64,000 nucleotides of DNA from Adiantum capillus-veneris (taxonomy: Eukaryota; Streptophyta; Polypodiopsida; Polypodiales; Pteridaceae). Position numbers and translations under genes: made by a program. The DNA is taken from positions 66,080,281 through 66,144,280 of the forward strand of contig CM043956.1 of assembly GCA_014529385.2 (NCBI GenBank), given 5' to 3'. Below are positions 36,491 through 48,104 of this stretch, piece by piece; position 1 is the stretch's first letter; every line of letters starts with the position of its first letter. The notes beneath the pieces are model-generated. The model ran no database searches. It was not told where the DNA came from and saw nothing but the letters and a program-made list of their open reading frames with translations.

Positions 36491-36907
36491 TGGGCAAAAC
36501 ATTAAGATTGACGTTTGTATTAGATGTAAAATCCACTTCCAACAGAGAATTGTGTTACTCTTTGGGCCGAAAAAACTGCGAGAAATTCTTCTTTCTCCAC
36601 GTCCTCTTATTTTGCCACTCTTAGACTACTCTAATTCTTTCAATGTGCACATATTTATTCTCCTCTAGGGGTTGAGTCTTGCTTTCTTAATATTACTATG
36701 AACCAAGAAGACTTCTACACACGGCTCACGCCTATCACTAGGCAAAACATCTACATCTTTGTAAGCACTAAGTTAGAGTTTCAAAGAACCATTCACAATC
36801 TATTTGGAGCACGACTTGCTTCTATAAATGCATCCGTGAACCATTTCATCTTACCTTTGATTAGATACGGTCAAAGCCTTGATGTTTTCATCTTTGTTTT
36901 GTTCTGA
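36450..36907 (+). other. Two diverged copies of an open repeat in the gag leader
   Basis: Two open frames, 36450-36668 and 36698-36907, begin with Met-Asn and line up along their length: QNIKIDV with QNIYIFV, FQQRIVLLFG with FQRTIHNLFG, LILPLLDYSNSFNVHIFILL with FILPLIRYGQSLDVFIFVLF. DNA similarity is low, while hydrophobic pattern and spacing are kept. They lie between a putative LTR promoter and gag. This may be a diverged DNA duplication that stayed open by chance, or a short upstream ORF family. I recognise no domain. Confidence 0.35.
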
Positions 36908-37147
36908 GGGTTTCTTGTGCCCGTATGTGTGTGTCTGCGTGTAAGATTCCAATGGATACACACAATGTATTTGCTACAAACACTAAGCTTGCTTAAGTGA
37001 AAGCCTTCATAGTCTCCCCACAAACCCTCACAGCTAGAGGCCCGGTGCCTTCTTGGCAAGACCGCCAACTCTTTGACAATCTTTTTGGTGAACCCGATGC
37101 AAAGTTTGTTAGGGTGAGTTAGTGGGGATCTACAAGCTACTTCAACC

Positions 37148-38869
37148 ATGGGTGATTATCATCCGTAGTAGCAAGGTATGCCTTTTGATCTCGCTACAAT
37201 GAAAATTTTTCAAGCATTTGCCTTGTTTATGCAACAACAGCATGCTATAGAAAGACGAGAACTGTCAGCAACCAAAGCTATTCAAGCAGTGGTGCACAAA
37301 ATGGATCAGTTTAATGGGAAAGATGTGACAAAGTATCTTCCTGGCTATGTAAAGGAGATGGAGTTGCATCATGTGCCAGAAGATGAGATGCTCCAAAACT
37401 TTGATCTTGTTTTTACTCCCGAGGTTAGAGAGCATGTGAGAGGAATCAGGAATGAGCATTGAAGAAATTGGGAGGAGATCGAGCTAGCAATGAAGGAGGA
37501 GTGTTTCATGGAGGACTCTGAGAGAGTAACAAAGAGAACTTTCCTGGAGTGGGTAGCCAAGCCGAAGGAGGGGCTCTCTCCAACAGAGCTACTCAGGGAG
37601 TTTGAGCAACGATATGCTCAAATCACAAGGATAGAGAAGGCCACACTCGACTCAAAAAAGACAGAGCTCTTCTTACAAGCAACAGGAAAGGAGCTCCAGG
37701 AGCAATTGGAGCTACTTCTTGAGGACAAAGATGTTGAGCACGGACTGAAGACAAATTGGAACGAAGTTGAATATGATGTTTCATTACTTGCCAAGCGCCA
37801 AAGGAGATGGGATGAGATGGTTGTTGGTAGTGCACCGTCTACCTCCACAGCTTCTGAAAAGATGGTAAAGCCTTCTTCTTTTATAGTTCCAAAAGTTGAT
37901 GACGCTGTAATAGATGAGCTTGTGAAAGGTATGAGGGATTTAAAAGTAAAACTCACAAAGCTTGAAGAGAAGGGGCAACCATTGACACCATCTTCAAGGA
38001 AAAAACAACAACCTAAAGAAGGTTTTGTTCATAGGTACATATGGTGTGATAGCACAGAGCATGCTAGGAGAGAATGTGACAGCTTCAGTGAAGCTTTGCA
38101 AAAAGATCTTGTCTTCTTCAAGGATGGGAAGATTCACTTAAGGGAGACAGGTTTACCCTTGAGGACTAACTTTGGGAAAGGAGGAATGCACAGTCTGGTA
38201 GAGGATATGGCCACTACCCATGCCATCTCTGCATCCAAGGCATCTACTTATACAATCAAGATTGAACCATTGAGGAGTTTTGAAGAAAATGGTAAGTTGT
38301 GGCCAAGTGCTATGGAGCTAGCAAGGAAAGGGAAGCTTACAAGAGAAGTCCTACATGAAGCAGGTTATTGTATCCGTCTAGAAACAGGATGGAATGACCC
38401 TGTGGACTCCTTGTCAATGCATGCCTATATTGCAAAATGTCAAAACAACGAAGTATTTGTGGAAGAAACGCGCAGGCAAGAGAGTGGTGACGAAGGACCA
38501 TAAAAAAGAATTACTAGAAGAAGCAACACAACACTTTCTCGACTGCCTCCGACAGAGGAAGCAACCCCATCTGAAGCGACTATGGAAGAAAGTACAACTG
38601 GGAGGAAAAAGGAGTCATCAAAAGGTAAGCCTAAAACTCCAACTTATAAGTTACAATCTGATATTGAGGCTGCTACAGACTTAAAGAAATTTCTAAAAGA
38701 AAGAATTTTGAATAGCAAAATAGAGTTTACCTTGGGGGAGGTCCTTGGCATAGCCAAGCGCGAGTTTCACGAGGAAATCATTGATATCATCAAGAGGAAG
38801 AGGCAAACTCTTGTTGAAACCATTCGCCCGCAATCTGAAAGAGAAAGCTTATTGGCACAGGTAATATAG
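37148..38869 (+). pseudogene. Ty3/gypsy gag (host element), nearly open but with stops
   Basis: One frame runs from an ATG at 37148 (followed by two TAG codons at 37166-37171) or the internal ATG at 37178 to 38869, broken by TGA at 37460-37462 and TAA at 38501-38503. The N-terminal third has DQFNGKDVTKYL and VPEDEML, typical of one gypsy Gag group in non-seed plants. A central LEWVAKPKEG and FEQRYAQI region is capsid-like. The zinc knuckle at about 38028-38072 reads YIWCDSTEHARREC, with its first Cys changed to Tyr. The tail after 38503 (YKLQSDIEAATDLKKFLKE, IAKREFHEEI) is the linker usually leading to protease, but the protease is missing: the sequence jumps at about 38870-38905 to the end of the RNase H region. 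Confidence 0.75.
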
Positions 38870-39008
38870 GTGGAAGACAGAGAGCATCATGAGGATGTCA
38901 TAGGATGCTACCATTAATCATGTTGATCATAATGATGTTGGCACACCTAGTGCACTTGAGTTGTTTTTATAAGATGGGTATGAACGAGATCGGTTGCTTA
39001 TTGGTCGT
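38870..39008 (+). pseudogene. Tail of gypsy RNase H region, host side of insertion
   Basis: From about 38908 the sequence matches 53655-53749 almost base for base (CATTAATCATGTTGATCATAATG to TTATTGGTCGT), encoding NHVDHNDVGTPSALELFL and then a stop. The match means this is the end of RNase H from the same element family, joined to gag by a deletion that removed protease, RT and most of RNase H. It ends exactly where the LTR of a minus-strand element begins. Confidence 0.75.
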
Positions 39009-40470
39009 TGGAAAGGGGGAAATGGTAAAACCACCCACATAATCTGACTCCCTCTATATAGCCTAGTGATTTCACAACACCCATATCCCCTTCTAATCAT
39101 ACACACAGAGACCCAATCTGCTAGCAACTGTTGTATAGTCCCATGCCCAATCAACACGGACTGCTCTCAAAGACCATAGAATATGTAATCACAGCTTCAA
39201 CCTCTAAACTTTTGAGAACACCGTTACCCAAAGATATGCACTTCGAAATCAACCAACACATAGACCAATGCACCATGTCCTCTCACAAGCTTATATGCCG
39301 ACAAAAAATTGTTGTGAAGAGCAAAAGGAAAGATTGACACAGACTGGGGGGATATAAATCTTTCAAAAATGGATGTACAATGAAAAAATCCACAAAAAAA
39401 CCACCCTGCTTTAGCGTAGGATCCAGCGAATCATTTGATAAGCACTGGCAAGATACTATGCTCAGCTATCTTTCACCTTTGGACCTTGGATGAGATTTTG
39501 AGCATGCCACCTTCGAGTTGGACATGCCCTCAACCTATGCTTTCTTGCCTTCGCCTCTTCCCAACATACTAGCTGCCCCGTGGGCTCTTGCTCCGCCAGC
39601 CCCTCACCTACAATCCAATATAGCAGCCACCCCTGCTCGCTACAGCTCCCGGGTTGATGCCCCCAATCACTGGCGGCCTGCCCTGTCCTTGTTAAACAAA
39701 TGCCCAAGGTCGCCCTCCACTAGCCAAGGCTCGTCACCTCCTGCCACCTTCCAACCTGCCTTCTTCTGCAGTCGGCCACCCCTTGGCCATCCTCTGTCCT
39801 CCCACCCTCGGCCCACTGCCGTCTCGAGCTCAGGCCCACCACCTTGCCTCCTGTAGCGGATCCCCCCTACTGGCAGCGCTCCTTCCTGCCTTCAACAGGC
39901 CGGCCCCTGGCCCCTGACCCTCCTCCCGAGTTCCTCCTCTGCGTCCTATCCCTCTCCTTTCAACCTCCAAGTGGCGGCGCTTTCCTTCAAGCAGCCCGCC
40001 ACCTACATCAACTGCAGCTCCCTTTATTTTTTATTAATAGCTTTAAAAAGCTTTGGGTTTGGCCCCCTTGCACACGACAAAAATTTTGAAGGTCGGAAAA
40101 ACTTCACCAAGTTTAAATGCGCTCGTTGAGTTCCTTGTCGCCTCTTTTAAAGCTTTGCCCTGCATGAAGCTTTATAATAAGGAGCATTTCTCATGGCACC
40201 GATGAACCCACAGCCGCAACAGACCATAGCTAAACATAACCTACACTCAAAACAATGCTTCCCCAGATATCCACCGATGGTAGCATATATAAGTTTCCTT
40301 TAATAGAGAAGCTTGAAAACCCTCTTTGGTCTGCTAAAAGAAACATTTGGCATACACATCACAATCGCATTTGCAGCAAGCTGTATCTAGCACTTGGCCA
40401 AGCACTCTAACACCTTCTTGCATACTGCCATGCACCTGCTGTTAGCACTTTCCTGGATCGACATTTTTGT
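39009..40470 (-). repeat. LTR 1 of gag-only element M1 (3' LTR on minus strand, right end lost)
   Basis: Begins TGGAAAGGGGGAAATGG at the host junction and is collinear with LTRs at 41808-43279 and 50178-51626. It lacks the last dozen bases (CTTGGTGTACCA) because it is fused at about 40470 directly to the internal gag region (GGAGCTAACTCTCCATGG). Target-like TCGT precedes it at 39005-39008. Confidence 0.8.
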
Positions 40471-41807
40471 GGAGCTAACTCTCCATGGCTACACACAAAA
40501 TCTGAAACTTCAAAGCACACCTCTAATGCTCACCAAGGCAAGGTTGCCCCACCCCCTACATAGTCAAATCACTTTGACATATCTCTGTTTCTGCTTCTAG
40601 CTCCTGCAAGTCATCCTCAAAAACCTGCTCTTTAATTAATTCTGATGCACAATCAAACCATACCTCTTCCTCCAATAAGGACTCACCATCGCACGACATT
40701 TCATAGGGCTGCTTGACTGGCAGATTCATACAAGGCATCTCCTCACCTGCACTATGCTTCTCCTCGACCTTCAACTGGCTGACAGGCAACTCACATACAC
40801 CTTTCTCCACTTCATCCACATTAAAAACATCATAAGTTCATACCTAGAAAACCGGGATTCTGTCTCCCACGTAGCATCTGTATCCAAACTTCTACTGGAA
40901 CTATGAGAACTGTCAGACTCCTCTTCTGATCTTGCTGATTCTTGGACCATTGCTACCTTCCTCGTTGTTGGATCTAGAACCAACACTTCGTCTTCAAGGA
41001 CTTTTGTCCCCTCGTCCTCTTGAAGAAGTAAACTGGGTGGCACCCTGAATATGCCTTGTTGTACCCTTTGAGACCTGGTTGGAAATTTTTCTACCTCTTC
41101 TACCCTCGCATCCTCTTCACGCGCTTTGATCACATTCATATCAAATAAAAAAGGATCTTTTACCTCTTGATGCTCATCAATATGTTTGGGCCTAGGCCCA
41201 CTGGCTACCATGATTGCCGACTGTAGCAATCTTGCCTCCGTCTTCTTCTTCATCTTTCAACTCTTTGCTCTGGCAACTTGGACGGCTTCATCAAAGGTCC
41301 TTGGGTCCTCATAGTCCACCCTCTCACGAACATAGAGATGCAAGCAAGAAAGAAACCTTTCTGGCTTAAAGTATCCCGCATTGGTTGCTTGGGTAGCAAC
41401 CACAAAATCCCCCTAATAAGCTTCAAATTTAGCAACAAAAGCATCGAAATTTGCACTAACTTATTGCTGCAAGTCTTTGAGCTTTGCATCTGCTTCTGAA
41501 GCCGACACCACCTTTTGATATCGTTGTAGAAAGTGCTCTCAAAATTCGATCGAGTTCTGCTTCTGCACATCTTCTAAACCACCGAACCAAACTTTTGCTT
41601 TACCTCGCAGCATCAAAGGTAGAGTTTGGATCTTCGCTTCATCACTTGACATCTGCAAGACTGCCAGCATAAATAGCTCAAAATCTGCAATTTATTCGTC
41701 AGCATCTTCATCTCCTTTGAACACTGGACCAAACTCCTGCTTCATCTTTACTCACGAACACTTTGGTAGGAAGCAATCAGTGGTTCCTCAGTGGGGGCAC
41801 CACAAGA
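40471..41807 (-). pseudogene. Gag-only element M1, internal region 1 (truncated Gag)
   Basis: The minus-strand gag starts at ATG 41745 (MKQEF). Pieces 41570-41250, 41253-40771 and 40819-40556 are in different frames, so it has several frameshifts. Recognisable segments are VNLRGKAKVW-type capsid sequence, HIDEHQEVKDPF, FRVPPSLLLQED and SDSSHSSSRSLDTD. It ends at the deletion junction near 40470, losing about the last 200 codons, the region after them and the polypurine tract. Just right of the ATG (41746-41807) is the stretch between LTR and gag with CAGTGGGGGCACCACAAGA, the reverse of the probable primer-binding region. Confidence 0.7.
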
Positions 41808-43279
41808 TGGAAAGGGGAAAATGGAAAGACACCCAAAACATAATCTGACTGCCTCTATATAACCTAGTGATTTCACAACACCCCTATCCCCTACTAGTCA
41901 TACACACAGAGACCCAATCTGCTAACAACTGTTGTATAGTCCTGTGCTCAATCATCACGGACTGCTCTCAAAGACCATAGATTATGTAATCACAGCTTCA
42001 ACCTCTAACCTTTTGAGAACACCTTTACCCAAAGCTATGCACTTGAAAATCAACCAACACATAGACCAATGCACCACACCCTCTAACAAGCTTATATGCC
42101 AACAAACAACTGTTCTCAAGAGCAAAAGGAAAGATTGACACAGACTAGGGGGGTATAAATCTTTCAAAAATGGATGTACAATGACAAAAGCCATGAAAAA
42201 ACAACCCTACTTTAACGTAGGATCTAGCGAATCATTTGATAAGCACTGGCAAGATACTGTGCTCGGCTATCTTCCACCTTTGGACCTCAGATGAGAGTTC
42301 GAGCATGCCACCTTCGAGTTGGACATGCCCTAAACATATGCTTTCGTGCCTTCGCCTCTTCCCAACATACTAGCTGCCCCGTGGGCTCTTGCTCGGCCAG
42401 CCCCTCACATGCATTCCGATATAGCAGCCACCCCTCCTTGCTACAACTCCTAGGTTGATGCCCCCAATCACTCGCGGCTCGCCGTGTCCTTGTCAAACAA
42501 CTGCCCGAGCTCCCCCTCCACTAGCCAAGGCCCGTCACCCCTTGCCACCTTCCAACCTGCCTTCTTGTGGAGTCGGACGCCCCTTGGCCCTCCTCTGTCC
42601 TACCACCCTCAGCCCACTGCCGTCTCGTGCTCAAGCCCACCACCTTGGCTCCTCTAGCAGCTCCCCCCCATTGGCAGCACTCCTTTCGGCCTTCAACTGG
42701 CCGGCCCGTGGCCCCTGACCCTCCTCCCGAGTGCCTCCTCTGCATGCTACCCGATATGGCATCCCTCTCCTTCCAACCTCCAAGTGGCGGCGCTTTCCTT
42801 CAAGCAGCGCGCCACCTGCATCAAATGCAGCTCGCTTTCGTTTTTATTAATAGATTTAAAAGGCTTTGGACTTGGCCCCCTTGCACACACCAAAAATTTT
42901 GAAGGTCGGAAAAACTTTACCAAGTTCAAATGCGCTCGCTGAGTTCCTTGTCGCCTCTTTTAAAGCTCTTCCCTGCATGAAGCTTTATAATAAGGAGCAT
43001 TTCTCATGGCGCCGATGAACCCACGGCCACAACAGACCATAGATACACATAACCTACACTCAAAACAATGCTTCTTGAGATAGTATATATAAGTTTCCTT
43101 TATTAGAGAAGCTTGAAAACCCTCTTTGGTATGCTAAAAGAAACATTTGGCATAGACATCACAATCGCATTTGCGACAAGCTATATCTAGCACTTGGCCA
43201 AGCACCCTGACACCTTCCTACATATTGCCATGCGCCTACTATTAGCACTTTCCTGGGTCGACATTTTCTTGGTGTACCA
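41808..43279 (-). repeat. LTR 2 of gag-only element M1
   Basis: 1472 bp, plus-strand ends TGGAAAGG and GTGTACCA (TG...CA). It serves as 5' LTR for internal region 1 and 3' LTR for internal region 2, the shared rung of an LTR ladder. It has GC-rich Pro/Ala/Ser-coding sequence on the plus strand (about 42440-42740) that is a by-product of base composition. Confidence 0.85.
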
Positions 43280-43330
43280 TCATTGCCCACACCCTTGTTG
43301 AGCATTCCTGCTCAACCATAGCATTATTTA
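43280..43330 (-). other. Polypurine tract side of M1 internal region 2, with hairpin
   Basis: On the minus strand this reads a hairpin (TTGAGCA, 4-base loop, TGCTCAA; 43299-43316), then AAGGGTGTGGGCAATGA, then the LTR. The purine-rich tract beside the LTR is the expected plus-strand primer site. ATTTA at 43326-43330 is the target duplication of the element that follows. Confidence 0.65.
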
Positions 43331-43461
43331 TGTCAGGCCAAGGGCAGGGCCAAGGGCCAGGACGGACATGCGGTCAAGGGGCGCTATATTTAGGGGCTAG
43401 GAGTCTATATATGGCACGGTTGGGTGGAGAGTTGCATGGTCCAGTCCCCCGCAGTCTTACA
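43331..43461 (+). repeat. 131-bp LTR, plus orientation
   Basis: Starts TGTCAGGCCAAGGG, ends CAGTCTTACA; contains a TATA-like TATATATGG at 43406. Directly preceded by ATTTA and followed by the primer-binding site. Confidence 0.85.
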
Positions 43462-43462
43462 C

Positions 43463-43474
43463 TGGTATCAAAGC
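43463..43474 (+). promoter_or_regulatory. Primer-binding site for initiator Met-tRNA
   Basis: TGGTATCAAAGC begins two bases after the LTR. It differs by one base from TGGTATCAGAGC, the complement of the 3' end of plant initiator methionine tRNA used by many plant LTR elements. Confidence 0.75.
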
Positions 43475-46400
43475 TTAGGGGAGAAGGGGAGGAAGAAAGA
43501 GGCATGGAGGCCATGGATCTTCGTTCTCTCTCTCTCTCTCTCTCTCGATCTCTCTCTCTCTTTGCGGTTCATGGAAGATCGCCCTCCTTTTGGCAAAGAA
43601 GAAGCAGCATGGCAAAGTCCTTTCATGGATGCATGGCAAGGTCGTGCTGCAAGAAGGCCATGGCAGAGAGGGAAAGCAAAGGAAGGCATGGCTCTTTGGC
43701 TTTTATCTCTCTCTCGCTCTCTCTCTCTCTCTCGTGGCGAATACGGTGCAGCATGGCTGCATGGCGTTTCATCAAGGCTCGACAGAGAGGATGGAAGGCC
43801 TTTGAGGACAAAGGGAATTGCATGCAAGGCATGCATGTTCATGGCAATTTCATGTGAAGGCTGAGGAGGTCGAAGCCGAGGAACAGGCCGTGTGCATCAT
43901 CTCCAAGTTGGGGAAGAGATGGAGGTCGACCGACATGATAACCATCAAGATCTCCCTTGTTGGGTTTGCAGAAGGAAGGCAAGGCTTGTGCGCTGCTGTG
44001 ACAGGCCCGGATTCGGCACGCACTATATACTGCTTGCTCGTTTTCTACCGGCGCAGAGGCCGCCATTGCTGCTCGTTATTTTATTTTTTATTTATTTTTT
44101 CCTTTTGTTTTCCCACTGGTGGTCGCCCTAAGCCAGGGAGGGGCCACTCCATAAAAAACACAAAGGAGCTTAAGGGGGTATACCCACCCCCAATCACCCA
44201 GAAGGCAGTCGACAGGCGATGCAACTTCGGCATTGAATAGACTCACAAAAAATCGAAATTAGCGGAATTTCAGAAAGTCTGAATCGACATTACCAAAATT
44301 TCAGAAAGTTTGAATCGCTTTTTGATTGCACGATTTGCTTCAACGTGTGGATTTTGGCACACTCTTTTGAACTCTTTTTCAAGCAACTGGAAAGGCCATC
44401 TCTTAGGTCCTCGGCAAGGCTTTTGCGGCAAGATGATTCATGTAATGAGGTATGCAATCGATTTTGTTTTCGTTTGACAAATTTTTCACACATGCTATGT
44501 AATTGTTGCATGCAGGCACAAGAACGGCTTGTGAGAATTCCGTAAGCATTCACTTTTTTTTATTGCTTTGTTTGCAAAGAACCATTGTTTGGTTGAGGGA
44601 TCAACATCAAGCACGGCTTGAGTATACAATCCCTCGACACCACACGCGAGTCCGCGGGTAATTGTTGATACAAAGGTAACTTAGGCAGGGCTTGTGACAT
44701 ATTCAATTACGGTATTCAGCAAGACCGACCAGTCAGTATAATTTCAAGTAACTGTTTCCCATCAGATACTTAAGCAAGATTTCTGGGAGCACGGCTCCAT
44801 GAATTGGATGCATACTCATTTCCAAGCCATTGCAGCTTGCTAAGAAGCAAGCAATATAGAAACATTAACATCCACAGCTAGGAGCTGAATGCAATGTTGA
44901 CCACCATATACAATTTCGTCAAGCAAAGGTTGCTTTGGAACAAGTAGTATTGGACAATTGTTGACATGTGATAGCTCAGCTGTAGATGTTATCTTTCTCA
45001 CTATCGGGAAATGTTATGATTCTCAATCCAGTAGCACAATTTGGCAAGGCCGTTTCCCTATGAAATTTTGACAAGGTCATTTTTTTGTACTTGATCGACA
45101 AGGTTGATTCTCTTTGCTATGACATCTGCCGTCCATCGCATTTGTAGGCAATGAGGCCAGATGTAGTTCTATGAAGCAAGGCTTCCATTCATGCATCTTG
45201 CATTGAGACTCCCCATGTTTGGCATATGCTATGAGCATACAAACTTGGGACGGATTTGGCAAAATTTTTGCATATTCTTTCATTCCGTATACGACGGATG
45301 TATATGATACAGGAGGGCGAATATACATACGCAACAACTCTCTCTCGCACGGCAGATTTGGCTATGAGCCACCTTTACGCGAGCTTTTCCTTTGGAATTT
45401 TATGACAACCGGTTGCAGCAACACCTACCAGGTTAGCCAAGTTCAAGTTTTTCTAGTTTTTGTTTTTTTCCATGTTTACACTTTACTTGGCAATTACTGT
45501 CATTGTGCAAAGCAAAGTGCTTTGGCAATTTTACGTGAAGCACAACTTCTCCCTTGTGCCGAGATACTGCCATTGATTTGGAATCAAGGGCTTTGGCACA
45601 CAAGTTTGGGGAACTGGAAAAATAGGGAATGTCAGCTCACAGAATCCCTACCAGTTTCTTCTGTGCAAGGCACTTATGGTTTTGGTTCGCACGCTTGAGA
45701 CCATCATAGTAGCCAAGGGCTTACGTTTTTGCATGCAAGGCATGCTAAGCAGGTTGCATGAATTCCACCACTTTATGTATTATGCTTCCGCTATCACCCT
45801 CGCAACTCTATCAAGGACAGACTAAGTGATGGATTGTTGAACCTGCTAGTTGGTTGCTATCAACACCCAACAGCACTAAAAGGAACCCAAATCTAGGACT
45901 TACTTCACAGGCAATGTGCCGATGCTAAGTCATTTCCATACAATCACGACCCTGCAAGGCAGGTAGATCAAGATGTGGTTGTGTTTTTTCTGTTACCTCT
46001 CTCAATGAGAGAGCCATAGCAGAAACTTGTTGCATACTTATGGGATACGCTGCACGTTAGGCATAAGATGCACACGCGCATGGCAATCAACTATACACGT
46101 CATAGTCGTTCAAGGAAATTTCCGTAGCCCAGCATGCTCTTCTTCTCTCTTTAAGGGAATAATGAAAATCTTCTAAGAAGCTTTTGATACGTGTTTTTCT
46201 AGAGAGTCAGTCTGAGTCAAGGTTCTCTAACTCTCAGCTAGCACATGGATAAGCTGCTACTCAAATTAGTCTTCATCGGTTTGTCCATTGAACACTAATT
46301 TGCATAAGGGTTGTGAGCCACGCAGGCTAAGAGCCAGCGTCAGACCAAGGGTAACACCCAACTATTGGCATTCTTTGGGTGACTGTTTTCAAGAGTGAAT

Positions 46401-47041
46401 AGATCTACCCAGAGAAGTATACATCGACGTTAATGGACAAGCAAGGGTCTTGTCATTCAGGATGTTTACAGTGTCATTTTTGCACTACCTGTTCTCAGTG
46501 CGACACTCAAGTTGAGTTTTTGAAAATCTTCAATAGCTGATCTCTACAAGGAAGTATAGATGCAGCAATCAATTGAGACAGTATGGTTGTCCACACGAGC
46601 TAGGCAGTTCCCTTATGTGGATTTCCTGCTCTCTCTATAGCACTACGGAGTGTCTACGGACATAGTGTTTTGGGGTATGACCCGGCGGGTGACTGCTACA
46701 TCATCCCATAGGCATTGAGGATCACAGTTGATCTGCCTTGAGGATCACAGTTTGATCTCTCCCAGTTAGACTTTCAAGGAAATAATTCCGCAATCTACCA
46801 TGCGGTAGCAAACAAACTCAACTTTTTAAGTTGATTCCAATCAGTATGTACACGGTTAACTATGTTGGTTACCGTTAACTGCTACTTGAGCAGTTTCTAC
46901 AAAGGGTCTTACCAAGGGGTTTGAATACATAGATTTTAACCAAAGGGGTTGGATTTCGAAGCCAACACCCACGGTTCCCAGTGCAATACTGTTTGTTTGT
47001 TCAGGTAGGAGATATGCTCCTCTCCGTTTGCGTACGAGCAG
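43475..47041. other. Internal region of the short-LTR composite, non-coding
   Basis: Starts with a purine-rich stretch and CT-repeat tracts (43520-43560, 43708-43733) that give overlapping Ser/Leu or Arg/Glu open frames on both strands, so none is credible. 44070-44110 is T-rich. 44600-46850 has no long frame except 45219-45698 (159 codons, plus), which matches nothing I know. No gag, protease, RT or integrase motif was found. Confidence 0.55.
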
Positions 47042-47172
47042 TGTAAGACTGCGGGGGACTAGACCATGCAACTCTCCACCCAACCGTGCCATATATAGAC
47101 TCCTAGCCCCTAAATATAGCGCCCCTTGACCGCATGTCCGTCCTGGCCCTTAGCCCTGCCCTTGGCCTAACA
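47042..47172 (-). repeat. 131-bp LTR, minus orientation, inner copy (3' LTR)
   Basis: Plus-strand ends TGTAAGACTG and GGCCTAACA. Immediately right (47173-47192) the minus strand reads CTTCTCCAAGGGGGGAGTAA, a polypurine tract next to the U3 end, marking this as a 3' LTR. The left flank AGCAG has no partner. Confidence 0.8.
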
Positions 47173-47973
47173 TTACTCCCCCCTTGGAGAAGCGTTTTCG
47201 TCCTCGAAAACACAAGTGGTAGTATCTTCGTAAGAACACTGATGTTTTCCTTATTGGCATCCTCTACACGGGCCAATTGTCCATATGACCGATACCTGGT
47301 GCAGTGAGGAGGTTCAATGAAACCAAGAGCAACATCTTGATTTTCAACATTGTTGTCCTTTTGCAACCACCCGTATCTAAATGGTAACTCATGATAACTC
47401 ATGTGAGTATCTTGAAAAGCTCATAGCTACTGAAAGATAGAATAGGGAGTGTCCTCATGTCAGACTTCTGAACATTTTGGAACACACAGAACCACATGTT
47501 CACCCCTAACAAAGGTTACATGCCAACATACTCTGTCAGCACACCTACTAAGTCCTTGACTTATGAAACTATCGGTATCCAACCCCACCACAACAGGTGT
47601 TCAAAGTTGAAAACCTAACCTAAGAAAATTCTAGAATAAGGAGAGAATCACCTATTCAGAATGCATTGTGCTAGCGTATGCTCTTAGCAGATCCTTTAGC
47701 ACGGTTTACTAACGTATGCGCTTAGCATATCCTTTAGTACTAAATAGAATACTTGTAAGCTGCCCATCCAACGTGGGATGTATAACAGCAGTAAGAGTGA
47801 GGTACTTTCCCCAACCACTTACAGACAGTCTTCCACGACTGACGACAAACTATGACTCAACCATTGAGTATCCAGCCATATACTCGATATGGAATGGAGA
47901 CAACCAACTAGGTTGAAGGTAGATTGGAGGTTCTAGCAACCAATCACTAACATCCATACTCAGCCATCACCAG

Positions 47974-48104
47974 TGTAAGACTACGGGGGACTGGACCATG
48001 CAACTCTCCACCCAACCGTGCCATATATAGAATCCTAGCCCCTAAATATAGCGCCCCTTGATCGCATGTCCGTCCTGGCCCTTGGCCCTTCCCTTGGCCT
48101 GACA
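47974..48104 (-). repeat. 131-bp LTR, minus orientation, outer copy (5' LTR)
   Basis: Plus-strand ends TGTAAGACTA and GGCCTGACA, followed by the ATTTA target copy. On the minus strand the base after it starts CTGGTGATGGC, sharing only CTGGT with the primer-binding site of the plus copy. Confidence 0.8.

Larger units (their letters stand above)
43331..48104. mobile_element. Short-LTR element with outer LTRs in opposite orientation
   Basis: A single insertion bounded by a 5-base target duplication ATTTA (43326-43330 and 48105-48109). The empty site is preserved at 60768-60772 in a related element. Three 131-bp LTRs are present: 43331-43461 (plus), 47042-47172 (minus), 47974-48104 (minus). The LTR runs TGTCAGGCC to GTCTTACA and has a TATATATG box (43406-43413 in the plus copy). 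The plus LTR is followed by a methionine-tRNA-type primer-binding site. A purine tract precedes the minus LTR at 47172. The minus pair encloses 801 bp. Both outer ends are the TGTCAGG (U3) end, which ordinary integration of one LTR cDNA cannot give. No coding region for retroelement proteins is visible, so it resembles a TRIM or LARD. Confidence 0.75.

Noticed and set aside
39518-39856. Pro/Ser/Ala-rich open frames in the M and P LTRs (also 42455-42902, 50658-51236, 54262-54846, 55417-56130, 59193-59972, 63278-63979)
   Set aside because: They lie within LTRs, run on both strands and differ in frame and length among copies. They reflect GC-rich composition.
43330-43864. Overlapping open frames of 124-175 codons around the CT repeats
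   Set aside because: Ser/Leu and Arg/Glu readings of CT tracts on both strands, with no domain.
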